From the NCBI GenBank assembly GCA_023436245.1, contig JAEZJZ010000001.1, forward strand, positions 1 to 18,378: DNA of 18,378 nt, written 5' to 3'. Positions 12,953-18,378 of the stretch are shown here, piece after piece. Position numbers and translations under genes: made by a program. The notes below the pieces were generated by a model, which did not search any database, was not told the origin of the DNA, and saw only the letters and a program-made list of their open reading frames with translations. The DNA comes from Bacillota bacterium (GTDB lineage Bacteria; Bacillota; UBA994; UBA5500). Every line of letters starts with the position of its first letter. The first letter of the stretch is position 1.

Positions 12953-15052
12953 CTACCCTTGACGCTTGCCCAGCTGCTGCAGCATTTCGGCGACCTCTGT
13001 CGTGGGGTGCTGGCAGCTGAACCCGCTGCAGACATAGGCGGTTGCCCGCTCCCCCAGCGTCTGATAGGAGGCCAGATATGGCGCCAACTCAGCGACCTCG
13101 GGCGCCACCTCATTCATCGGCCGGAAAAGCGTTACCTGCCGCGGCTGGTACCAACCGGCAAGGGCGTCAAGCAGCTGCTTGCTGTCTGCCCGATCAGGAT
13201 CACCCACGATCACCACCTCGAAAGTTGGTCCAAGGTAGAAATCTAGAGCCTGCAGCATGGCAGTGTAGGCAGTGGGATGACTTGCCAGACTGTGCCCCAC
13301 ACTCTGCAGCGACCTGGCTGCCACATCGCTCAACCCTTCATCCCCGCTGAGGCGGGCCAGGCGCAGGCAGTTCAGCGTGGCCACGGAGTTTCCGGCCGGC
13401 ATAGCTCCATCGTACGTCTCCTTCATCCGAACAGGCACCTCTGTCTGATCAGCCGCAGTCAGGTAGAACCCACCCGTCGCATCCTGGAACAGAGCAAGCG
13501 CCTGCCCGTTCAACTCCAGTGCCAACCGCAGATACCGCGGCTGATGGGTGGTCTGGTGCAGTTCGAGGAATGCCCAGACTGCGAAGGCATAATCATCCAA
13601 GTGGGCCGGCAAGGCTGCCTCCCCATCCCGATAGCGTTTCAGAAGTCGTCCGTTAGGCTGCAGCAGCCTGGTCACCAGCCAGCCAGCCGCGCGCTCTGCT
13701 GCCACAGTCCATTGTTCTTCCTGCAGCACGCGTCCACCCATGGCCAAGGCTGCAATCATCAGCCCGTTCCAGTCTGTGAGGATCTTGTCATCCAGATGTG
13801 GCCTGATCCGTTTAGCCCTTGCTGCCAGCAGCCGTTCACGTATTGTCGCCCATCTTTCCCTCAGTTTGGATTCTGCAATACCCAGTTCCTCAGCCCAAGC
13901 GGCCCAGGAGCGGGTCAGGTGCAGGATATTGCTCTCTTGTTCCTCGCCGCTGGCCTCATCGCGGAAATTGCCAGTCTCGCTCGCGCCGAAGATGCGACCA
14001 ACTAGATCCAATTCTTCTTCGTCCAGCAGTGCTGCTAGCTCTGCCCAGGACCAAACATAGAACTTGCCTTCTACGCCTTCACTATCTGCGTCCTCTGCCG
14101 AGTAGAAGCCGCCCTCGGGCGAGGTCAAATCCCGCAGGACATAGGTGAACACTTCTCTCGCTTTTTCGGCCAGATCTTGTTCGCCCGAGGCTTGATAGGC
14201 CTCCAGGAAAGCCATTGCCAGCATTGCCTGATCATAGAGCATCTTTTCGAAGTGTGGCAACAGCCACTTCCGATCGGTGGAGTAGCGATGGAAGCCAAAG
14301 CCCACTTGGTCGTAGATGCCTCCGGCTCCCATCTGCCGTAGGGTGTGCAACGCTGCCCGAAAAGGCTTGGTCAGTCCGGTGCGCCGCCAGTAGCGCAGTA
14401 GAAAGATCAGGGTGTGGGGAGAGGGGAACTTGGGTGCGCCGCCAAACCCCCCGAACTCCTGATCAAAGGACTTCAGCAACCTCAGTTCCGCCTTTTCCAG
14501 TGTGTCCGGGCTGAGGGCACTCGCGTCCGGCGTGGATGTAGCGCCATGGGCCAGATGGCTTTCTACCTCGCGGGCAGCTTCCAGCAGATGATCGCGCTTC
14601 TCCTGCCAGGCCTTGCTCAAGGCCGGCACCAGATCCAGTAGCCCTGGGCGGCCGTGGCGCCGCCGCTTGGGGAAGTAGGTTCCGGCGTAGAAGGCCTGCC
14701 TGTCCGGCGTCAGCACCACATTCAGCGGCCACCCGCCACTTCCAGTCAGCGCCTGGCAGACTGCCATGTAGTAGGCGTCAAGGTCCGGTCGCTCTTCCCT
14801 ATCTACCTTGATGCAGACGAACGCCTGGTTCATCGCCGCGGCGACTGCTTCGTCCTCAAATGATTCTCGCTCCATCACGTGGCACCAGTGGCAGGTGCTG
14901 TAGCCGATGCTCAGGAACATCGGCACATCCCGCCTCGCCGCCTCGGCAAATGCTGCCTCACCCCAAGGGAACCAATTCACCGGGTTATGGGCGTGCTGCA
15001 GCAGATAGGGCGACTTCTCCTTAATCAGTCGATTCGCTTTCTTTCCTTCCAT
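12953..15052 (-). CDS. yyaL: YyaL/SSP411 family thioredoxin-domain protein (DUF255)
   Basis: The product is 699 residues from the ATG at 15052. The extra 20 codons upstream begin at a TTG and have no family-like sequence. The N-terminal domain (about 8-170) is the thioredoxin-like DUF255 with the hallmark SPYLLQHAHNPVNWFPW, then YSTCHWCHVMERESF (Cys54, Cys57), VDREERPDLD and GGWPLNVVLTPD. The rest is the alpha/alpha-barrel (glycosidase-like) part, with FGGAPKFPSPH, GGIYDQVGFGFHRYSTDRKWLLPHFEKMLYDQA, KFYVWSWAEL, KILTDWNGLMIAALA and AMPAGNSVA. The family is widespread (human SPATA20) but its biochemical role is not settled; a redox or carbohydrate-related role is usually assumed. Length and motifs are complete. 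A weak GAGGGGG lies 13 nt upstream of the start. A terminator follows at 12911. Confidence 0.93.
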   Translation of the reverse strand: MEGKKANRLIKEKSPYLLQHAHNPVNWFPWGEAAFAEAARRDVPMFLSIGYSTCHWCHVMERESFEDEAVAAAMNQAFVCIKVDREERPDLDAYYMAVCQALTGSGGWPLNVVLTPDRQAFYAGTYFPKRRRHGRPGLLDLVPALSKAWQEKRDHLLEAAREVESHLAHGATSTPDASALSPDTLEKAELRLLKSFDQEFGGFGGAPKFPSPHTLIFLLRYWRRTGLTKPFRAALHTLRQMGAGGIYDQVGFGFHRYSTDRKWLLPHFEKMLYDQAMLAMAFLEAYQASGEQDLAEKAREVFTYVLRDLTSPEGGFYSAEDADSEGVEGKFYVWSWAELAALLDEEELDLVGRIFGASETGNFRDEASGEEQESNILHLTRSWAAWAEELGIAESKLRERWATIRERLLAARAKRIRPHLDDKILTDWNGLMIAALAMGGRVLQEEQWTVAAERAAGWLVTRLLQPNGRLLKRYRDGEAALPAHLDDYAFAVWAFLELHQTTHQPRYLRLALELNGQALALFQDATGGFYLTAADQTEVPVRMKETYDGAMPAGNSVATLNCLRLARLSGDEGLSDVAARSLQSVGHSLASHPTAYTAMLQALDFYLGPTFEVVIVGDPDRADSKQLLDALAGWYQPRQVTLFRPMNEVAPEVAELAPYLASYQTLGERATAYVCSGFSCQHPTTEVAEMLQQLGKRQG

Positions 15053-15247
15053 GGCTGTCTCATGCCCCCTCTTCGTAGTTCGGCACCTATAGTCTCTCCT
15101 TTCCGGTGTCAAAAGTCGTCACCGTTCGACAAAGGGTTACATCTGCTTCCGGAGAATACCCTGAACAGGGTAATTTGGGGATCGACTCAACCGGTCTCTC
15201 GGATCTCGGCACGCCAGAGAGCATGTGCCACTGGAGAGTGATACTTG
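15053..15247. promoter_or_regulatory. divergent promoter region between YyaL and the sigma factor genes
   Basis: On the minus strand, TGTAAC (15136-15141) and CGAC (15115-15118) are 17 bp apart, the pattern of ECF-sigma promoters such as B. subtilis SigX. On the plus strand, TGAACA (15162-15167) and CGAC (15183-15186) are 15 bp apart, slightly short of the usual 16-17. A perfect palindrome TACCCTGAACAGGGTA (15157-15172) overlaps the latter. These are weak, pattern-based calls. Confidence 0.3.
15157..15172. promoter_or_regulatory. 16-bp palindrome upstream of the sigma factor
   Basis: TACCCTG and CAGGGTA flank a central AA, forming a perfect dyad about 75 nt upstream of the sigma factor start. 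It could be an operator. No cognate regulator can be named. Confidence 0.4.
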
Positions 15248-15847
15248 GTGTTTGCCACGATAGCCGCTTTGGCGGATCATGACGACCGCGCATTCATGCT
15301 CGGTCTATATCAGGATTACTATGGTCTGGTGCGTCATACACTGGGTAGCCTCGTTTACGACCCTGCCAGCATGGAAGACCTGATCAACGACACTTTCATC
15401 AAGCTGATCGAGAAAACCGGATTGCTCCGTACGCTGGAGTGTCGCAGATTGGCCGCCTATGTTGTCTATACGGCCAGAAGTGTCGCGATTAACTTCCTCA
15501 GACGCAAGAATGTACGCAGCAAATACGTCTTCTTTACAGAAGATGTTGAAGCGGTGGCCAGCAGGGTGGAGACTGGTGAGTCGGTTGAGGACCTGATTGT
15601 CAGCCGGCAGGAAATCAACGAGTTATGGTCTGCGATCCTGCAACTCCCCGAGCGTCAGAAAGACCTGCTCTACTTCAAGTACATGCTCGAGATGGATGAT
15701 GCCGCGATTGCCGAGGTGCTGCTGATCAGTCCCGCCAGTGTGCGGCAATACCTGACGCGCGCCAGGCGGGCGGCCAAAGAGCTGATGAATCAGGAGGTGA
15801 ACCTGCATGGCGACCAAACAGCCAGACAGCAAGCAGCTGTACGATGA
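15248..15847 (+). CDS. sigma-70 family (ECF-like) RNA polymerase sigma factor
   Basis: The product is about 199 residues. A TTG at 15245 and a GTG at 15248 both fit behind GGAGAG (15233-15238); the GTG has the better spacing. Region 2 covers about residues 15-85 (FMLGLYQDYYGLVRHTLGSL, then DLINDTFIKLIEKTG, then AAYVVYTARSVAINFLRRKN). Region 4 is at about 133-185 (LPERQKDLLYFKYMLEMDDAAIAEVLLISPASVRQYLTRARRAAKELM), an HTH that would bind the -35 element. There is no region 1.1 or 3, so it is a small alternative sigma factor. It overlaps the next gene by 41 nt, so the anti-sigma factor is translationally coupled. It probably activates its own promoter and nearby exported-protein genes, which is inference. 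Confidence 0.9.
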   Translation: MFATIAALADHDDRAFMLGLYQDYYGLVRHTLGSLVYDPASMEDLINDTFIKLIEKTGLLRTLECRRLAAYVVYTARSVAINFLRRKNVRSKYVFFTEDVEAVASRVETGESVEDLIVSRQEINELWSAILQLPERQKDLLYFKYMLEMDDAAIAEVLLISPASVRQYLTRARRAAKELMNQEVNLHGDQTARQQAAVR

Positions 15848-16562
15848 GTATGAGCATGCGCTTTTTCGCATGCTCGTGCATAAGGCAGCTGAGTCAGAAG
15901 GTGAAGAACTGCTGGCATTGCGGGATACGCTCAATCGGTTGCCCGATTCCGGACCGCCAGAGGAGTCGCTGCAACGCTTCGCGCAGCAACTGGATACTCA
16001 TCTGAAGCAGGAACAGGCTGGGATGAGGAGACGGAAGCTGATGCGCGGGCTCAGCCGGGTGGCCGCGGTTGTTCTGGCCATCGGCGTGCTGTTCTTCACC
16101 GCCATGAGTAGTGTGAAGGCCTTCCGGGTGAGGGTGATGAATCTCTGGATGGAGATCAGGCCAGAGTTCACCACCTTTGGACTGAAGGAAGCTGGACCTG
16201 ATGTGGGGGCCTCGGATCAGGTGGTCGATTGGACCAAGGCGCATGTTCCCACTTATATACCGGAAGGGTTCAAAATCACCGACGTCTCCATTCGCGAGAC
16301 CGAGAGGACGCTCACCTACTTCAACGGAACCGATTACTTGCTGTATCATCAGTTGGATGAGTTTAGCTTCCCGGCGATCGATACGGAGAATGCCGAAATA
16401 AACGAGACTGTAGACATCAATGGTCACCGCGGTACTCTGGTCTATAAGAACCGTGTGTCCGCGGTTATTTGGGAGATGGATGGTTATCTGTTCACGGTCC
16501 ACATTTGGGCTGACCCCGATACTGCATTGAAGGTTGCACGAGGAGTAAAATTCGTGGATTAG
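15807..16562 (+). CDS. membrane anti-sigma factor with DUF4367-like extracytoplasmic domain
   Basis: The product is 251 residues; its ATG lies inside the end of the sigma gene, behind AGGAGGT. The cytoplasmic part (1-82) is helical and charged and would bind the sigma factor. A single membrane helix covers about 83-101. The outer domain (about 130-251) has the DUF4367 pattern: THVPTYIPEGF-like opening (here AHVPTYIPEGFKITDV), YLLYHQ, a VDINGHRGTLVYKN hairpin and a closing AVIWEMDGYLFTVHI. The coupling, topology and domain are typical of Bacillota sigma/anti-sigma pairs in which an external signal or proteolysis releases the sigma factor. The ligand is unknown. There is no zinc-binding HxxxCxxC motif, so it is not a ZAS-type anti-sigma. 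Confidence 0.85.
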   Translation: MATKQPDSKQLYDEYEHALFRMLVHKAAESEGEELLALRDTLNRLPDSGPPEESLQRFAQQLDTHLKQEQAGMRRRKLMRGLSRVAAVVLAIGVLFFTAMSSVKAFRVRVMNLWMEIRPEFTTFGLKEAGPDVGASDQVVDWTKAHVPTYIPEGFKITDVSIRETERTLTYFNGTDYLLYHQLDEFSFPAIDTENAEINETVDINGHRGTLVYKNRVSAVIWEMDGYLFTVHIWADPDTALKVARGVKFVD

Positions 16563-16634
16563 GCAAAAAAGCTGTTGCAGAAATCCTTCCCGATTGTCTA
16601 TAGAGAGTGGAAGAAATCGAGGGAGGTTTGATCA

Positions 16635-17066
16635 ATGAATCGGTTAGTAGAGATCGTCTTGGTGGTGCTCATGCTCTTCATCTTCACTTCCACCGCCTCT
16701 GCCGATGCGGTAGTGCAGGAAGGCCGGCCCAGTCCAAATGCAGTTCGGTTCACGAACATCTATTATCTCACCCCCCGGCTCAGCATTACCTCTGCCGGGA
16801 GGGCTGACTGCAGCGGAAGTGTGCTGTTGTCCAGCGCTGCCTACTCGGTGGAGCTAAGCGTTACTTTGCAGCAGTCCAGCGGCAGTGGCTGGACAGACGT
16901 GGCCTCCTGGACCAAGACTGGACCAGGCGTACCCGAGGTAGCTATCGCGGAGAGCCAGAATGTCGCACCAGGCACCTATCGCGTTCGTGCCACCGCGCGG
17001 GTGTTTAGCGGCGGCACGCTGGTCGAGACGGCATCGCAGTATACCTCCTATATGGTGTATAGATAG
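16635..17066 (+). CDS. small secreted protein, DUF6147-like
   Basis: The product is 143 residues, with GGGAGG 9 nt before the ATG. Residues 1-23 form a signal peptide (hydrophobic core, then TSTASA and cleavage before DAVV). The mature part is a predicted all-beta domain: YYLTPRLSITSAGRADCSGSV, then VELSVTLQQSSGSGWTDVASWTKTG, and a closing GTYRVRATARVFSGGTLVE. This alternating pattern resembles the DUF6147 group of small exported Bacillota proteins; I make that match with moderate confidence only. It lies 72 nt downstream of the anti-sigma gene on the same strand and is a candidate member of the same regulon. No catalytic motif is visible. Confidence 0.7.
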   Translation: MNRLVEIVLVVLMLFIFTSTASADAVVQEGRPSPNAVRFTNIYYLTPRLSITSAGRADCSGSVLLSSAAYSVELSVTLQQSSGSGWTDVASWTKTGPGVPEVAIAESQNVAPGTYRVRATARVFSGGTLVETASQYTSYMVYR

Positions 17067-17189
17067 AGGCGTCTGGTTGCCGCCTGAGCGCTGCTTGGAT
17101 GGAAATCGGCCACGAAGAAGCGCAAAGAGACTCCCGCGGATTGAGTCGGTCTGGAGGCAGGCACCGATTACATCCGGCACGAGGCGACG

Positions 17190-17651
17190 GTGCAATACGG
17201 CCGGATCACCGATCTGGGAGTTATCCCGGCGCCTGCTGCCATCAGCGATGAGCGTCTGGGGTACCTTGCCAATGAAGGCACGTCGGTCAGCGTCCGTCAG
17301 GACGGTTTCACTGCCGAGAACAAGATGAAGTTGACGGTGACGGTGCGCTACCGGCTACGCGACGATATCGTGCAATCGGGCGGCATTCTGGACTATCTGC
17401 GTGTCAGTCACGATCCAGCCAACAATGTAGCAGGGAAAGCTTATCTGAACGGGGCACAGATCAGTGGGAGCTTCATCTATCCGAACTCAACTGTCGTCTC
17501 GCAGCTTTCGCACAGCGACTATGGCGCCGATCGTCTAGGCGAGCGTCAGGGTGTGCTCAGTTTCCAACTGGAGACGGGGGGAGAGTCAGCTGACGCTCAG
17601 CGCTTCCATCAACGTCCAGGTGAACAATGTTTGGATCGAGGCCAAATATGA
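17190..17651 (+). CDS. 5' fragment of the frameshifted dockerin protein
   Basis: The open frame from a GTG without a ribosome binding site reads sensibly to about 17580 (LTVTVRYRLRDDIVQSGGIL, then QLSHSDYGADRLGERQGVLS and FQLETG). After the G6 run it becomes unlike the rest and stops at 17651. It is a beta-sheet-rich, probably extracellular module of unrecognised family. The residues beyond about 130 are frameshift products and should be ignored. Confidence 0.45.
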   Translation: MQYGRITDLGVIPAPAAISDERLGYLANEGTSVSVRQDGFTAENKMKLTVTVRYRLRDDIVQSGGILDYLRVSHDPANNVAGKAYLNGAQISGSFIYPNSTVVSQLSHSDYGADRLGERQGVLSFQLETGGESADAQRFHQRPGEQCLDRGQI

Positions 17652-17934
17652 TCTGGGAGGCGGCATGAACCTTAACTTCCAAGGGAGTAGCAGCACTGTG
17701 CCCAACGTGAAGCCGGACGGGGCGATTCGCATCGACACCGCGCAAGGTTACTATTACACCACCCCGCCGACGGTGAGTACGAGCGCCGACAGCATCACTG
17801 TCACCAAGACGGTCTGGTTCTCACGCGAACTGTGGAGCGCGATCAACAGTGGAGTCAGTGGCGCGTCGCTCCGCTCTCCGGCGTGGCCCGCTATGGGCTC
17901 GCCTCCGGCGACAAGCCGGCGCTGGCTGGTGTGA
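17551..17934 (+). CDS. middle fragment of the frameshifted dockerin protein
   Basis: The meaningful part runs from about 17582 (ESQLTLSASINVQVNNVWIE) to about 17860 (TVWFSRELWSAINSGVSG). It is beta-rich and Ser/Thr-rich, as expected for an exported domain. Residues before and after this stretch are out of frame with the neighbouring fragments. There is no ribosome binding site at the nominal GTG start, so it is not an independent gene. Confidence 0.4.
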   Translation: MCSVSNWRRGESQLTLSASINVQVNNVWIEAKYDLGGGMNLNFQGSSSTVPNVKPDGAIRIDTAQGYYYTTPPTVSTSADSITVTKTVWFSRELWSAINSGVSGASLRSPAWPAMGSPPATSRRWLV

Positions 17935-18320
17935 CAGTCCGCCTGCTCCATAACGGCATCGAGCTGCAACAGTCCGCCACAGCCGCGGACGGTAGCTACA
18001 GCTTCCTTGGAGTGGCTGTGGGCAGTTACGAATTACAGTTCACTAGGGCAGCCCACGTGCAGCGTACGGTGGAAGCGGAGGTGACCTCCGGTGGAGCGTT
18101 TGTGGTTAACGCTGAACTGGCCCTGCGCGGCGACGCCAATCTGGATGGCTATGTCAATGGAGCGGACACTGTGCCGATCAACCGCTATGCCCTCGGCATC
18201 GAGCTGATCAGCGCGGATTTGGCACTGCTCACAGCAGATGCCAATCAGGATACTTATGTTAACGGGGCGGACATTGTGCCAGTGAACCGGCACGCACTCG
18301 GCATCGAACTGATGCAGTAG
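17832..18320 (+). CDS. 3' fragment: CnaB-like and dockerin type I-like domains
   Basis: From about 17870 the frame encodes a carboxypeptidase-regulatory/CnaB-like beta sandwich (LAGVTVRLLHNGIELQ, then DGSYSFLGVAVGSYELQF). Two calcium-loop repeats follow, GDANLDGYVNGAD and ADANQDTYVNGAD, each followed by a helix ending in ALGIEL. The D-x-N-x-D-x-x-x-N-x-x-D spacing is that of dockerin type I F-hands, which bind cohesins in cellulosome-like or cell-surface assemblies. No cohesin protein is in the window. The nominal GTG start at 17832 has no ribosome binding site, so this is the tail of the broken gene rather than a gene of its own. Confidence 0.6.
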   Translation: MERDQQWSQWRVAPLSGVARYGLASGDKPALAGVTVRLLHNGIELQQSATAADGSYSFLGVAVGSYELQFTRAAHVQRTVEAEVTSGGAFVVNAELALRGDANLDGYVNGADTVPINRYALGIELISADLALLTADANQDTYVNGADIVPVNRHALGIELMQ

Positions 18321-18354
18321 CGTTCGCTTCCGTAGCGAGTAACAGAAGCGGTTG

Positions 18355-18378
18355 CCCCTGGCCAGATCAGGCCAGGGG
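18355..18378 (+). terminator. hairpin at the window edge, probable terminator
   Basis: CCCCTGGCC (18355-18363) and GGCCAGGGG (18370-18378) form a perfect 9-bp stem with a 6-nt loop, 35 nt after the dockerin stop codon. Any T-tract would lie beyond the window. Confidence 0.6.

Larger units (their letters stand above)
17145..18320 (+). pseudogene. frameshifted exported CnaB-like/dockerin protein
   Basis: Three overlapping reading frames together give one protein. Frame A (17145 to about 17580) is beta-rich, with a segment GILDYLRVSHDPANNVAGKA. Frame B (about 17580-17860) continues it as SQLTLSASINVQVNNVWIEA and ends near WSAINSGVSG. Frame C (about 17860-18320) holds a carboxypeptidase-regulatory/CnaB-like domain and a C-terminal dockerin-like pair. 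Removing one G from the G6 run at 17576-17581 joins A to B; a compensating one-base loss near 17860-17885 joins B to C. No signal peptide or good start is found upstream: the A frame opens after a stop at 17142 and its first conventional start is the GTG at 17190. The N-terminus is therefore also missing or further shifted. Decay and consensus errors are both possible. Confidence 0.65.

Noticed and set aside
15095..15112. TTGACA with a TATA-like box on the minus strand upstream of YyaL
   Set aside because: The spacing is about 15 bp and the -10 (TATAGG) is weak, so it is not called.

Overview
The window reads as an ordinary chromosomal segment of a moderately GC-rich Bacillota (Gram-positive, probably anaerobic clostridia-like) genome. 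This rests on the strong AGGAGG-type ribosome binding sites in front of nearly every gene, the frequent GTG starts, a sigma/DUF4367 anti-sigma pair, a YyaL homologue, a dockerin-like protein and a thioredoxin-reductase-like flavoprotein of the type common in anaerobes. There is no rRNA or tRNA gene to fix the taxonomy, so the assignment is inference.

Layout. (1) 1-1100: a minus-strand MerR-like helix-turn-helix/coiled-coil protein whose leader and coding sequence carry GTTCAwTGAAC and TTGAACGTTCAA palindromes. (2) 1292-4610: a possible plus-strand operon of an orphan 112-residue NuoB/hydrogenase-small-subunit-like Fe-S protein, a membrane M48 metallopeptidase and glycerate 2-kinase, closed by a hairpin. 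(3) 4554-6461: an AbgB-like M20 amidohydrolase bracketed by related short palindromic intergenic repeats. (4) 6597-8740: a membrane PAS-GGDEF diguanylate cyclase followed closely by an RdgB/HAM1-type pyrophosphatase and a terminator. (5) 8791-9757: a strong sigma-A promoter with a CsoR/CstR-type palindrome between -35 and -10, driving a thioredoxin-reductase-like protein that keeps its CxxC but lacks NADPH-binding motifs. (6) 9751-11878: a 2.1-kb unit flanked by near-identical 55-bp inverted repeats and holding a Y1/RAYT (HUH) transposase plus a TIM-barrel sugar-isomerase-like gene. The repeat ends supply or overlap the stop codons of the convergent genes on both sides. (7) 11876-15052: minus-strand genes for a secreted papain-like (NlpC/P60-type) protein and a YyaL/SSP411 thioredoxin-domain protein. 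(8) 15157-18378: a sigma-70-family factor overlapping its probable DUF4367 anti-sigma factor, a small secreted protein, and a secreted CnaB-like/dockerin gene broken by two compensating frameshifts, one at a G6 tract, with a final hairpin at the window edge.

How the parts fit. The clearest functional modules are the sigma/anti-sigma pair, which probably senses an extracytoplasmic signal and may control nearby exported proteins, and the RAYT unit, which looks like a mobile or formerly mobile insertion between two convergent genes. The palindrome-rich MerR-like gene, the orphan NuoB-like protein and the NADPH-motif-less thioredoxin reductase with a metal/sulfur-type operator are the most unusual single-gene observations.
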